Source: Acidobacteriota bacterium
GTDB lineage: Bacteria; Acidobacteriota; Terriglobia; Terriglobales; Acidobacteriaceae
Assembly: GCA_021779695.1 (NCBI GenBank)
Contig: JAJYAE010000022.1
Location: 1-26,338 of the forward strand
Reading direction: 5' to 3'
DNA length: 26,338 bases
Positions 9,144 to 17,493 of the stretch are shown piece after piece. Each line of letters starts with the position of its first letter. The first letter of the stretch is position 1. The notes beneath the pieces were generated by a model, which ran no database searches, had not been told where the DNA came from, and saw only the letters and a list, made by a program, of their open reading frames with translations. The position numbers were made by a program, and so were the translations under genes.

Positions 9144-9171
9144 CGACATTTCGTCATCGTCACTTCGTCAC
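9121..9171. promoter_or_regulatory. Cluster of TGACG/CGTCA repeats, candidate upstream activator sites
   Basis: Six copies of the core TGACG or its complement CGTCA lie at 9122, 9133, 9141, 9152, 9158 and 9166, with two more at 9218 and 9251. They form two short palindromes, GTGACG-6 nt-CGTCAC (9121-9138) and TGACGA-4 nt-TCGTCA (9141-9156), followed by direct repeats of TCGTCAC. The cluster overlaps the last codons of the activator gene. It lies about 120-170 nt upstream of the start site implied by the -24/-12 candidate, a usual enhancer distance for sigma-54 activators. An alternative is RNA hairpins ending the upstream transcript. Confidence 0.5.
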
Positions 9172-9266
9172 TGCACCTCTTCGCCCGGGGATCTGCATCC
9201 AGAACAATTCCTCTAAGTGACGTCTTTGCAATTGCATCGGCGAGCGGGGCCGTCACCCGGCCTCTT

Positions 9267-9281
9267 TGGCCACTGATGTGC
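9267..9281 (+). promoter_or_regulatory. Candidate sigma-54 (-24/-12) promoter for the STAS-Crp genes
   Basis: TGGCCACTGATGTGC has GG and GC separated by exactly 10 nt and keeps TGGC and TGC of the consensus TGGCAC-N5-TTGC. Transcription would start near 9293, leaving a leader of about 26 nt before the ATG at 9319. This fits the sigma-54 activator gene directly upstream. GG-N10-GC also occurs by chance in GC-rich DNA, so position and context carry much of the weight. Confidence 0.45.
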
Positions 9282-9318
9282 CTTTAAGGGGGTGCAGCGC
9301 AATGAGCGCGCGCAAACT

Positions 9319-9627
9319 ATGTTGCGAATCACTTTGGATGAAACTCTCGATCAGTTGACCATTCGCCTGGAAGGGCGGATTGCCGGACCCTGGGCGGCGG
9401 AGTTGGGCCGTACCTGGAGTGAGGCCGCGGCACGGCTGGGGTCGAAGCAATTGTGCATCGACTTATGCGGCGCCACATACGCGGATCAGAGCGGGAAGCA
9501 AGTTCTCAGCAGCATCTACTTCCAGGCCGGAGCGGTGTTCCTTGCCGACACGCCCTGGACTCAATTTCTGGCCCATGAAGTTGTCAACAGCGCACAGCGT
9601 CTCGATGGAGGTCCCGAATCATGCTAA
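9319..9627 (+). CDS. STAS-domain protein (anti-sigma-factor-antagonist-like)
   Basis: A 102-aa single-domain protein with the STAS pattern: a first strand LTIRLEGRIAGPWAAEL, then KQLCIDLCGATYADQSGKQVL. STAS proteins relay signals by binding partner proteins such as anti-sigma kinases. The phospho-accepting Ser of SpoIIAA-type proteins sits in D-S-S-G; here the segment reads D-Q-S-G, so classic phosphorylation control may be lost. The start is uncertain. ATG 9319 fits the candidate promoter but has no clear ribosome-binding site; GTG 9292 is in frame but follows an AAGGGG run with no spacer. The stop overlaps the next ATG by 7 nt, which implies coupled translation with the Crp-type regulator. 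Confidence 0.75.
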   Translation: MLRITLDETLDQLTIRLEGRIAGPWAAELGRTWSEAAARLGSKQLCIDLCGATYADQSGKQVLSSIYFQAGAVFLADTPWTQFLAHEVVNSAQRLDGGPESC

Positions 9628-10331
9628 CCAGTACTGCGGCTCCTATGCGGTGCAAGCACATCACGAGTCTGACGGGCGGTCTGTTTGATCGCTTCTCGCC
9701 CGAGGCCCTTGAGGATCTTTCCTCGATCCTTCATCCCGTCCAGCATACGGCGGGCGTGGTTCTCTTTGCGGAGAAGGAAGAGGCGAATCATGTCTTCGTG
9801 ATTCTTGAGGGCGAAGTGAAGCTCTCAATGAACTCAAGTGACGGCCGTCGCCTTATTCTCCGGATTGCACGCAAGGGGGAAATCATCGGGGTCACCTCGG
9901 TGGTGGCGCGCGAACTGCACCAGACGACCGCGGAGACGCTATACCCCATCAAGGTGGCGCCCGTGCCGCGCGCTGAATTTCTTGCCTTTCTCGGTCGCCA
10001 CTTTGATGTGAGTCAAATAGTGATGCAGGATCTCGGACATCAGTTCACAATGGCCTGCGAGCAGCTGCGGACTGTGGGATTGTCCGGCTCCGCCCCTGAA
10101 AAGCTGGCACGTTTGCTGCTGGACTGGAGCGAGCACGGACAGACGAATGAGAGCGGAACCCACTTTCGCTTCTCGCTTACGCATGGTGAGATTGGCGAGT
10201 TTATTGGAACCTCGCGGGAGACGGTGACGCGCACACTCAGCAGCTTCAAGCATCGCCGCCTGGTGGCCTTTCATGGCTCCATGTTGACAATCCGCAACAA
10301 GACCGCGTTAGAGAACTATGCCCGGGGCTGA
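9621..10331 (+). CDS. Crp/Fnr-family transcriptional regulator
   Basis: A 236-aa regulator with an N-terminal cyclic-nucleotide-binding-type beta roll (about 20-135; VLFAEKEEANHVFVILEGEVKLSM, then RIARKGEIIGVTSV), a long dimer helix and a winged helix at about 190-225 (THGEIGEFIGTSRETVTRTLSSFKHRRLV). The SRETVTRTL recognition helix is typical of the Crp/Fnr family. The four-cysteine pattern of an Fnr iron-sulfur cluster is absent; only isolated cysteines are seen, so an oxygen-labile cluster is unlikely. GGAGG lies 9 nt before the ATG. It is translationally coupled to the STAS gene and faces the convergent queA gene. The effector is unknown. Confidence 0.9.
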   Translation: MLTSTAAPMRCKHITSLTGGLFDRFSPEALEDLSSILHPVQHTAGVVLFAEKEEANHVFVILEGEVKLSMNSSDGRRLILRIARKGEIIGVTSVVARELHQTTAETLYPIKVAPVPRAEFLAFLGRHFDVSQIVMQDLGHQFTMACEQLRTVGLSGSAPEKLARLLLDWSEHGQTNESGTHFRFSLTHGEIGEFIGTSRETVTRTLSSFKHRRLVAFHGSMLTIRNKTALENYARG

Positions 10332-10407
10332 TCGGCTGAAATCATCATTCGCAATCTCCGTGCAGAAGTCTGGCTCACTTTACCCAGGGAGCGAGAGCGG
10401 TACGGAG

Positions 10408-11484
10408 TCATGCAATGAACATGCAGTCGCCGTAGCTGAAGAAGCGGTATTGTTGCTTGACCGCATGGCGGTAGGCAGAGAGGATGTGTTCACGTCCGGC
10501 AAAGGCACAAACCAGCATCAGAAGGCTTGACTGCGGTAGATGAAAGTTGGTGAGGAGGGCGCGGACCAGGCGAAATTCGAAGCCGGGTGCGATGAAGATG
10601 TCCGTTGTGCCTGCGGTGGGCTCGATTGCGTCGTCTCCGGCTGCGAGCGCCACTGCCTCGAGCGTACGAACGACGGTGGTGCCGACAGCGACAATGCGGC
10701 GGCCGTCGCGCCGGGCGCGGTTAAGCGCAGTGGCCGTCTCTGTGCTTAGTTCGTAGCGTTCGCAATGGAGATGGACCTGATTGACACGCTCGACGCGCAG
10801 CGGTGCGAAGGTTCCGAGACCGACATGCAGTGTGACATAGGCAATCTCAACGCCTCGTTTGGTGAGGGCTTCCAACACCTGCGGGGTGAAGTGTAGTCCG
10901 GCAGTTGGTGCAGCAACGGAGCCACGCTCGCGTGCGAAGATTGTCTGGTAGCGCTCGCGATCGCTGGGCTCATCGTCGCGATGGATGTACGGCGGAAGTG
11001 GCATGTGGCCGATCTGCTCAAGAGCCGAGTAGAAATCGGCAACAGGAGAAAAACGCAATACGCGTTCGCCGCGCTCGCCACGTGCTACGACTTCCGCCTC
11101 AAGAACGGCCTCGCCGGAGGATGAGGGGAAGATCAGTTTCTCGCCGATGGCAATCTTTTTTCCCGGGCGAACCAGCGCGCTCCACGTATGAGCGGCAGTG
11201 GGCTCGGTGAGCAACACTTCCACCAGAGCGGTGGGCGCCTGGCGATCGCGTATCGTGGTGCGGCGGGCGTAGAGGCGAGCGGGAATCACACGGCTGTTAT
11301 TCAGCACCAGGAGATCGCCTGGCGCGAGGAGTGATGGCAGTTCAGCAAACTGTGCATCGCGCATCGCTTGCGATGCTTTGTCAAGAACCAGCATGCGGCT
11401 TTGACCGCGCAACTGCGGCGGCTCCTGGGCGATGAGCTCGGGTGGGAGATGAAAATCGAAATCGGAGATGCGCAAATCGCTCAC
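10408..11484 (-). CDS. queA: S-adenosylmethionine:tRNA ribosyltransferase-isomerase
   Basis: A 358-aa cytoplasmic enzyme that moves the ribosyl part of S-adenosylmethionine onto preQ1 in the wobble position of tRNA, giving epoxyqueuosine. The family's features are clear: [12 protein letters not shown] at the N-terminus, then [50 protein letters not shown] and [21 protein letters not shown], with [12 protein letters not shown] at the end. The frame is open further upstream, but GTG 11484 gives the conserved N-terminus and has GGAAGGA about 7 nt before it. Its GTG overlaps the stop of the DUF374 gene by 4 nt (GTGA), so the two are cotranscribed. The length is normal. Confidence 0.97.
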   Translation of the reverse strand: MSDLRISDFDFHLPPELIAQEPPQLRGQSRMLVLDKASQAMRDAQFAELPSLLAPGDLLVLNNSRVIPARLYARRTTIRDRQAPTALVEVLLTEPTAAHTWSALVRPGKKIAIGEKLIFPSSSGEAVLEAEVVARGERGERVLRFSPVADFYSALEQIGHMPLPPYIHRDDEPSDRERYQTIFARERGSVAAPTAGLHFTPQVLEALTKRGVEIAYVTLHVGLGTFAPLRVERVNQVHLHCERYELSTETATALNRARRDGRRIVAVGTTVVRTLEAVALAAGDDAIEPTAGTTDIFIAPGFEFRLVRALLTNFHLPQSSLLMLVCAFAGREHILSAYRHAVKQQYRFFSYGDCMFIA

Positions 11485-12176
11485 TGAGGATTCCTTCCGA
11501 AGTGAGCGTAAGCACGCAGGCGTGCGCGTTCGAGAGCGGCGTTCAACTGGGCGCGCATGGGCTCGATGGCGTCGGAAGGGAGATCTTCCGGGACGCGGGT
11601 CCACTGGGCCCAGCTGACGCAGATGCGCGTGAAAGGCCTGGGGATGAGGAAGTGATCCCAGGAGTTCAAGGACCACGCCTTTTCAGGTTCAAGATGGAAG
11701 ACGCCGATGGGCGCGCCTGTGAGCTGCGCCAGTTTGATGGGACCCAGCTTGGTGCGATAAATGGGACCGCGCGGGCCGTCGGCAGTAAAGATTGCGGTGC
11801 GGCCACTTTCCAGGACGCGGCGCAGTCCTATCAGCCCCTCCTGGCCGCCCCGTGAGCTGGAACCTCGTACTGCGTCATAACCAAAAATGCGCAGGATGCG
11901 CGTTATGAGTTCGCCGTCGAAGCTGCGGCTAATGAGGATCACAGCGTGGGAATGGCGGAAGTACACGGTACAGGGAAGCACACACTGGTGCCAGAAGCAG
12001 TAGATCTCAGGGCCTGGCTTCTCGCCGGAAAGCACCGGCGTGACGCCGTCTTCTGCAATCACCTCAAAGCGCCAGGTGAGCCCCATGAGCCAGACGAGCG
12101 CCGAGACAATCGGCGGAGCGATGGCCAGCAAAAGGCGCTGGGTGAGGGTGAATCCTGGGCTGAGCTGTTCGGTCAC
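11481..12176 (-). CDS. DUF374 lysophospholipid acyltransferase-family protein
   Basis: A 231-aa membrane-associated protein with one N-terminal hydrophobic helix ([19 protein letters not shown]). Family motifs are [57 protein letters not shown] and a final [18 protein letters not shown]374 proteins resemble the LPLAT acyltransferases of lipid A and phospholipid synthesis; the exact acceptor is not established here. The GTG start at 12176 has AGGAG only 1 nt upstream, which is tight. The gene starts 10 nt after natB and overlaps queA by 4 nt, so it belongs to the same operon. Confidence 0.88.
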   Translation of the reverse strand: MTEQLSPGFTLTQRLLLAIAPPIVSALVWLMGLTWRFEVIAEDGVTPVLSGEKPGPEIYCFWHQCVLPCTVYFRHSHAVILISRSFDGELITRILRIFGYDAVRGSSSRGGQEGLIGLRRVLESGRTAIFTADGPRGPIYRTKLGPIKLAQLTGAPIGVFHLEPEKAWSLNSWDHFLIPRPFTRICVSWAQWTRVPEDLPSDAIEPMRAQLNAALERARLRAYAHFGRNPQ

Positions 12177-12186
12177 TCTCCTGATT

Positions 12187-13434
12187 TTAGCTGTAGCGCA
12201 ACCAGCGGAGGAGTTCCGGCAGGGTGGCTCGCTTGCCGTACATGAGAATGCCGATGCGGTAGAGGCGGGCAGAGAACCAGAGCACGCCCCAGATACTGAT
12301 CACGAGAAGTCCAATGGAAGCGGCGAATTGCCAGAAGGGTGGAATCTCCGCGGCCATGCGCAGGAACATAATGACGGGCGCCGTGGGCGGAAATAAGGAC
12401 GCTGCGATGGACCAGACGGAGTTCGAGTCGTTGATGACCAGCATGATGAGAGCAAAGCTCAACCAAGTGGGGGCGGCGGCCAGCGGCATATACATCTGTA
12501 ACTCCTGCTCTGTTTCACAGGTGGCGGCGAGTCCGGCAAAGAGCGAGCTGTAAAGCAGGTATCCGAGAAGGAAGTAGACGGGGAAGAGGATGGCTTCAGT
12601 CCAGGTAATGTGGACGGCAAACTGGCCGGTGAGCACGGCGCCGGCAAAGGGCGAGATCAGAATGGCCGCGGCGGCGACCAGCCAGATGGCAATCTGCGTG
12701 AGACCCACGGCACCCACGCCCATCAACTTGCCGGCCAACATGTCGGACGGCTTGGCGATGGAGAGCATGACTTCAAAGATGCGGGAGGTCTTTTCCTGAA
12801 TGATGGAGCGGGCCACGTTCATGCCATAGATCATGGTTGTCATAGAGAGCAGGATGGCCATGACGTAGCCCTTCCAGAAGGAGGCTTCCGCACTGGTCTT
12901 GAGAATGCTGCCGTCTTTCTTTACCTGGTAGGCGACGATGGACGTGCCTCCGACCAGTGCGTCTGCAGCGACCTGCTTCATGCCGCCGCCCGTGAGTTGC
13001 TCATCGAGCATGGCCTCATTCAGCGCAGACTGAATCCGTGCGGAGGTGATGAAGTCGCCTGCGGATTGAGACATGTAAGTGGCAGTAGGCACCGAGCCCT
13101 TTGCGGTGAGGACCCAGAGAAGGCCGTCAAGCGATCCTGCTTTGATTGCGCTGACAAGTCGCGCACGATCATCCGGTGTGGCAGGGGCGTAAACGATGAC
13201 CTGGGCTTTAGCCGCCTTGTCGCTGGTGAGCTTGCGCTGGATTTGCGCGGCAAGCACCGGATCATTTGACGCGATGGCGACGTGGCGGTTCGCCCCGAGG
13301 CCAAGGGTGGAGAGGTAGCCAATTCCAACAATAAGGGCAAAAATAGCCGGTACGCCGAAGGTCGTCATCTTGAATGCGCGCCCGCGTACCTGTTCCAGGT
13401 ACTCACGGCGAGCGATGAGGAGCACGTTACGCAT
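12187..13434 (-). CDS. ABC-2-type transporter permease, NatB-like
   Basis: A 415-aa inner-membrane permease. After MRNVLLIARREYLEQVRGRAFKMTTF it has one N-terminal helix, a periplasmic domain of about 150 residues and then about five more helices. The segment MNVARSIIQEKTSRIFEVMLSIAKPSDMLAGKLMGVG is typical of the NatB/ABC-2 exporter family, which drives Na+ efflux in Bacillus but has wider roles elsewhere. ATG 13434 has GGAGG 8 nt upstream, inside the end of the ATPase gene, which it overlaps by 8 nt. This is a clear ATPase-permease pair; the cargo is unknown. Confidence 0.92.
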   Translation of the reverse strand: MRNVLLIARREYLEQVRGRAFKMTTFGVPAIFALIVGIGYLSTLGLGANRHVAIASNDPVLAAQIQRKLTSDKAAKAQVIVYAPATPDDRARLVSAIKAGSLDGLLWVLTAKGSVPTATYMSQSAGDFITSARIQSALNEAMLDEQLTGGGMKQVAADALVGGTSIVAYQVKKDGSILKTSAEASFWKGYVMAILLSMTTMIYGMNVARSIIQEKTSRIFEVMLSIAKPSDMLAGKLMGVGAVGLTQIAIWLVAAAAILISPFAGAVLTGQFAVHITWTEAILFPVYFLLGYLLYSSLFAGLAATCETEQELQMYMPLAAAPTWLSFALIMLVINDSNSVWSIAASLFPPTAPVIMFLRMAAEIPPFWQFAASIGLLVISIWGVLWFSARLYRIGILMYGKRATLPELLRWLRYS

Positions 13435-14329
13435 CGACTTTGCCTCCTACAGTCTGGATGAAGATCTCCTCCAGAGACGGTTCAACCAGTTCAAAACGAT
13501 AGATGGTCGCGGCTGAGGCAGCTTCCTGAAGAAGCTTCTGCGCATTACCGTGCGGCCTGAGGCGGATCTCCGCATGGCCGGAGTAATTACGGGCTTCGGC
13601 GACTTCGCTGCTTTGCAGAAAAGCAGCGCTGCCTTCGAACTCGACGATTACGTGGTTGCGCTCATAGCGTGATTTGATCTCGCGCATCTTGCCGGAGAGA
13701 ACGGCTTCACCCTTGTGGATAAGACAGATGGAGTCACACAGCTTCTCAACCTGATCCATCCGGTGAGTTGAGAAGATAATCGCTTTCCCCTCTTCCTTGA
13801 GTTCGAGGAGGATCCGCTCGAGGAGCTTGGCGTTTACAGGGTCGAGACCGCTGAAGGGCTCGTCCATGATGATGAGAGCCGGATCATGAATGAGCGTGCC
13901 AATGAACTGGATCTTCTGCTGCATGCCCTTTGAAAGTTCCTCAGTCCTCTTCTGTAGGACTTCATCAATTTCGAGTTTTCGGGCCCATGTCGTGGCGCGG
14001 GCATGCGCATCTGATGCGTGCAGGCCATGAAGCTGACCAAAAAAGACAAGCTGCTCGACGACCTTCATCTTCTTGTAGAGGCCGCGCTCTTCCGGCAGAT
14101 AGCCGACACGCTCAAGGCTCGCGCGCTCAAACGGCTTGCCGAAAAGGTTGATGGAGCCGGTGTCGGGCATGGTGATTCCCATCATCATGCGGATCGAGCT
14201 GGTTTTGCCGGCGCCATTGGGTCCAAGCAGTCCAAACATCTGGCCGGCTTCGATGGCAAGGCTCAGTTGATGGACGGCGATTTTGCTTTCGTAGGCTTTG
14301 GTGACCTGGGTGAGTTCAACGACGGGCAT
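13427..14329 (-). CDS. ABC transporter ATP-binding protein, NatA-like
   Basis: A 300-aa cytoplasmic ATPase. Walker A is GPNGAGKT (36-43), the signature is LSKGM (132-136) in place of the canonical LSGGQ, Walker B is LIIMDEPFSGLDP (about 152-164) and the H-loop is in STHRMDQ. A C-terminal extension of about 80 residues (EGSAAFLQSSEVAEARNY and the rest, ending LVEPSLEEIFI) is typical of the DUF4162/NatA group. ATG 14329 is preferred over the upstream TTG because AAGGA lies 6 nt before it. It is the first gene of a four-gene operon: ATPase, permease, DUF374, queA. Confidence 0.94.
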   Translation of the reverse strand: MPVVELTQVTKAYESKIAVHQLSLAIEAGQMFGLLGPNGAGKTSSIRMMMGITMPDTGSINLFGKPFERASLERVGYLPEERGLYKKMKVVEQLVFFGQLHGLHASDAHARATTWARKLEIDEVLQKRTEELSKGMQQKIQFIGTLIHDPALIIMDEPFSGLDPVNAKLLERILLELKEEGKAIIFSTHRMDQVEKLCDSICLIHKGEAVLSGKMREIKSRYERNHVIVEFEGSAAFLQSSEVAEARNYSGHAEIRLRPHGNAQKLLQEAASAATIYRFELVEPSLEEIFIQTVGGKVDA

Positions 14330-14517
14330 CAATGATCCTTCAGATTCAGCCGGCGGCCTTCAGCGCCTGATCCGGAATGGGTCCATCCCAAGGGGTTCTT
14401 ACGATTGCTCGTTCGGATCAGCCCGAAAGAGTCTGGATTGAAATCTACGACAAAGCGCGAATTCCGCTTGGTGCCAGCCCGATAAGGTCGATCTCTTCGG
14501 GGAACATGCTCTCGGCG

Positions 14518-15459
14518 TCAGACATGCCGATTGTAGGCCTGCGGTCCTCCAAGAAGAAGTGCGCTTTTTGTTTCTCCATGAATATAGCGGCAGCACCAGT
14601 CAGACTCGTACGATTGCCTCTGTGCAGCCAGAGTCAGGTCCTCATAGGTGATGCGTCCGAAGAGAAAGATCGTTGCTTCCCATGCTGCGATTTGCCGAAG
14701 CTGATCGTCGGTTTTGCAGATCTGCGCCACATCTTTCCGGCCGAAGCTTGCGATCACAAGGGATTCCCCGGGAAGAAGGACCATCGGTTCTTCCTGAACC
14801 TGTGCTTCAACAGAACCGTGTCCCGGATCTTTCGGTAAATCGTTCTCATCGACGACGATGTGTATCTGATCTGAAAGATGAGTGATGCGGCCCGGCCTGC
14901 GTCCGCGATTGGAGGCCAGGACTCTGAAGGTGTTTTCCTTTGTCAGCGAAGGCTCGACCGAGACGAGAATCCATGGTCGTTCGGACTCAAGAAGAGCTCG
15001 TGTCTGGCTTTGTGACGACTCGGCAACTGCGAGAGCGGCGCGCGCCGCCTCAAGGCTGCTTTGATTCGTGCGCTCGATGTTCTTGAGAGTACGTAGTGCA
15101 AGCATGATGCCCACGTAGCCGAGCACCGCCAGCACGATGCTCGCGGCCCATGCCACGCGCTCATACCACTGCCAGGACTGGGCCTGTGGCGCGGGGCTTG
15201 TGACAATGATCTGCGGTTGCTGCGTGGCCACGTTGTCTGTCTGCGCGGACGACTCCTGCGGCTGCGCGACGGGCGCGGCGGGCGGTACGGTTTGCTTCGC
15301 CGTGGATGGAGTGGAGGACGTGGCTGCGGCAGAATGGACACCCGAGACGGCCGGCTTGGCGCCGGGCGTGGGGCTTGCTGGTTGTTGCCCGACAATTTGC
15401 GAGGCTGTACACGCACAAACCACTAGCGTGACAGCAAACAACACTCGCCTCATCCTCAT
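14518..15459 (-). CDS. Pro/Ala-rich membrane-anchored protein of unknown function
   Basis: A 313-aa protein, not recognised. It begins MRMRRVLFAVTLVVCACTASQIVGQ, a signal-peptide-like stretch with cysteines that could allow lipidation, though the lipobox is not canonical. About 65 residues of low-complexity Pro/Ala/Ser/Thr/Gln follow. One strong membrane helix comes next (WAASIVLAVLGYVGIMLALRTL, about 105-127), then a short coiled or helical segment (NQSSLEAARAALAVAESSQSQTRALLESERPW) and a soluble beta-rich domain of about 150 residues. The layout resembles a stalked sensor or scaffold with a cytoplasmic domain, but no catalytic motif is seen. It lies downstream of a sigma-54 activator on the same strand, separated by 140 nt that include a likely terminator. 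The start has no clear ribosome-binding site. Confidence 0.7.
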   Translation of the reverse strand: MRMRRVLFAVTLVVCACTASQIVGQQPASPTPGAKPAVSGVHSAAATSSTPSTAKQTVPPAAPVAQPQESSAQTDNVATQQPQIIVTSPAPQAQSWQWYERVAWAASIVLAVLGYVGIMLALRTLKNIERTNQSSLEAARAALAVAESSQSQTRALLESERPWILVSVEPSLTKENTFRVLASNRGRRPGRITHLSDQIHIVVDENDLPKDPGHGSVEAQVQEEPMVLLPGESLVIASFGRKDVAQICKTDDQLRQIAAWEATIFLFGRITYEDLTLAAQRQSYESDWCCRYIHGETKSALLLGGPQAYNRHV

Positions 15460-15533
15460 GATGAAAGAACTATATCAGCTTGGCTGTACGCAAAAGGCAC
15501 GGAGGTAACTGGATAGATAGCCCGAAAATGAAA

Positions 15534-15569
15534 TCCGCGCGCCGTTGTTTGAGCCGAACCGCGCGCGGA
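15534..15569 (-). terminator. Probable intrinsic terminator after the sigma-54 activator gene
   Basis: On the minus strand, TCCGCGCG and CGCGCGGA form a perfect 8-bp stem around a 20-nt loop, followed directly by the T-rich run TTTCATTTTC. It lies 31 nt after the activator's stop at 15600. The loop is long and the T-run is interrupted, so efficiency is uncertain. Confidence 0.5.
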
Positions 15570-15599
15570 AGTCCAATTGCAAAAAATTGAAGGATCGAA

Positions 15600-16991
15600 T
15601 CAGGCGGATGCGGAGCCGAGGTGTTCCTGTTCGAAGACAGCGTCTGGTTCTGACAGTCGAATCAGACGGTGGAGATATGCACGAGAGATGCCAAGACTGC
15701 GTGCCGCAAGCGTCTTGTTCCCGTGGTTTTCGCGAACAGCATCCATGGCGAGCTTGATTTTGTAATCGCGCAACTGCCGCTCAAACGATCCCTCAGGGTT
15801 GTACTCGCTAATATCGATGATTTTGTCGGAAGGCACCTGGATCGGAAGATCCTCAGCGCGCAGGGTGGACCCCGGCGCAAGGATGATCGCGCGCTGGATG
15901 GTGTTTTCAAGTTCACGCACATTTCCGGGCCATGAGTAGCTCAGTAGCATCGACATGGCTTCCGGGTCGATGGCTTCCATCGGTTTCTGGAAGACCCGCG
16001 AATAGTGCTTGAGATAGTGCGTGGCAATCTGCGGAATGTCCTCTGTGTGTTCGGCAAGCGATGGAGAGACAATTCGCATGACGTTGATGCGGTAATAAAG
16101 ATCCTGGCGGAACTTGCCTTCCTCAACCAGTTTGCCGAGATCCTGGTGGGTAGCGAAAATGAGGCGCGCGCGCAAGGGAATCAGCCGGTTGCTTCCCAGA
16201 CGGCTGAACTCCATCTGCTGCAGAACGCGCAACAATTTGACCTGCGTGTAGAGGCTCAGATCACCAATCTCGTCGAGAAACAATGTGCCGTCACGAGCCT
16301 GCTCAAAGTATCCTTCCCGCGCGCCTACGGTACCAGTAAAGGCTCCTTTTTCGTGGCCGAAAAGTTCTGCCTCGATGAGCGTTTCCGGAATAGCGCCACA
16401 GGAGACGGCGACAAAGGGCTTGTCCGCGCGCGAGCCGAGGTTATGGACGGCGCGCGCAATCAGCTCCTTGCCAGTTCCGCTCTCTCCATTGATGAGCACG
16501 GTCGCGTTGAGGCTGGAAACTCTGCGGACGAGCTGATACACCTGCTGCATCTGCGGGCTGGAACCGATAAGGCGGTCACAGCTTCCTGAGTCTTCCAGTT
16601 GCTGGTGGACATTTTCCAACTGCCGCCGAAGATTGGAGTGCTCGTGAGCTCTGTAGAGGATAGCCTTCAGTTCGCGGATTGATGGCGGCCTGCGGCAATA
16701 GCCGAAGGCGCCCATGCGCACCAGTTCCAGGGCCGTGCCGCGCAGAATGTCATCCGCCATGATGAGCGAGGGGAAAGGCTTGGTGACGATACGTCGTGAG
16801 CACTCAATACGTAACTTCACGGCGCTGTGATTGGAATTGAGGTCGACGACGATCACATCGCAGGCGCCATTCTGGAATAACTCGTCGATACCATTTTCCT
16901 GTGCCAGGCTGACTTGGAACTCACGGCCGAGGGCCGAAGAAAGAATCGGTTGCAGCGTCCCGTCGTCGGTAAGAAGACCAATGCGAATCAT
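15600..16991 (-). CDS. Sigma-54-dependent response regulator with altered receiver and GAFTGT loop
   Basis: A 463-aa NtrC-type activator: a receiver-like domain (1-115), AAA+ (about 138-375) and a Fis-type helix-turn-helix (about 415-447, [19 protein letters not shown]). In the receiver, Asp50 (VIVVDLN) stands at the phosphorylation position and acidic residues at 9-10 remain, but the usual Lys before Pro reads Arg-Arg (GYCRRPPS). Phosphorylation signalling may therefore be altered. The AAA+ part has Walker A GESGTGKE (169-176), Walker [10 protein letters not shown], and GAFTGT (216-221) instead of the canonical GAFTGA sigma-54 contact loop. No histidine kinase is nearby. ATG 16991 gives a normal receiver start ([10 protein letters not shown]); ATG 17039 is in frame upstream, and neither has a strong ribosome-binding site. 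The gene diverges from the GT-C-like gene across about 500 nt. Confidence 0.9.
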   Translation of the reverse strand: MIRIGLLTDDGTLQPILSSALGREFQVSLAQENGIDELFQNGACDVIVVDLNSNHSAVKLRIECSRRIVTKPFPSLIMADDILRGTALELVRMGAFGYCRRPPSIRELKAILYRAHEHSNLRRQLENVHQQLEDSGSCDRLIGSSPQMQQVYQLVRRVSSLNATVLINGESGTGKELIARAVHNLGSRADKPFVAVSCGAIPETLIEAELFGHEKGAFTGTVGAREGYFEQARDGTLFLDEIGDLSLYTQVKLLRVLQQMEFSRLGSNRLIPLRARLIFATHQDLGKLVEEGKFRQDLYYRINVMRIVSPSLAEHTEDIPQIATHYLKHYSRVFQKPMEAIDPEAMSMLLSYSWPGNVRELENTIQRAIILAPGSTLRAEDLPIQVPSDKIIDISEYNPEGSFERQLRDYKIKLAMDAVRENHGNKTLAARSLGISRAYLHRLIRLSEPDAVFEQEHLGSASA

Positions 16992-17493
16992 TGCGGGTCG
17001 TCTCTTTTCAGTGTTTGAAGCTGCCTGGAAGCTTGCCATTGCAGCGTTGCGAGAGTTCTGAGAGAGTTATCCGTGTTGTAGCGCTTTTGCAAGCCTCCGC
17101 GCAACCCGGATTTGCACATTCCAGTCCCCCGGTTTTCCGGGCGATGCTCTGGAATCAACATCATGTGAACGTGATTCTTATCGTCTGGATTCCCAGGAGC
17201 AATACCACCTTCGTACCATCTCTCCGTTTAAGCGAAGACTTCAAAGTGCGTGAAATGTTGCGCTTGCACGATCTAAATCCAACAAAAATCAACGCGATGT
17301 CCGGGCTTCGGGATGACCCGAGAACCTGCTTTCATTCATTACGCGGACAAGTTAAGCCGATAGTAATCGAACAGCCCTCGCCTGGGAAGAGTACGGGGGT
17401 TTGATTTCTGATTCCCGGCCTGGCGAACCAATGCGGTAACCCATTTGTCGTATATGCCTTTTCAGTCACACTGTGCGACATTACTGTAGTTGT
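16992..17493. promoter_or_regulatory. Divergent intergenic region with inverted-repeat operator candidates
   Basis: About 500 nt between two divergent genes. It holds a nested inverted repeat: TTCCAG at 17119-17124 pairs with CTGGAA at 17149-17154, and inside it CCCGG-TTTT-CCGGG (17128-17141) is a perfect short stem. A related half-site, GATTCCCAG (17188-17196), follows. No convincing -35/-10 box or sigma-54 box was found; the closest is TGGATTCCCAGGAGC at 17186, which matches GG-N10-GC poorly outside the invariant bases. No gene is seen here. Confidence 0.35.

Noticed and set aside
10332..10407. Bidirectional terminator between the convergent crp-like and queA genes
   Set aside because: No stable stem followed by a T-run on either strand could be found.
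16991..17404. Plus-strand frame of 137 codons in the divergent region
   Set aside because: No ribosome-binding site, no family features and irregular composition. It is treated as non-coding.
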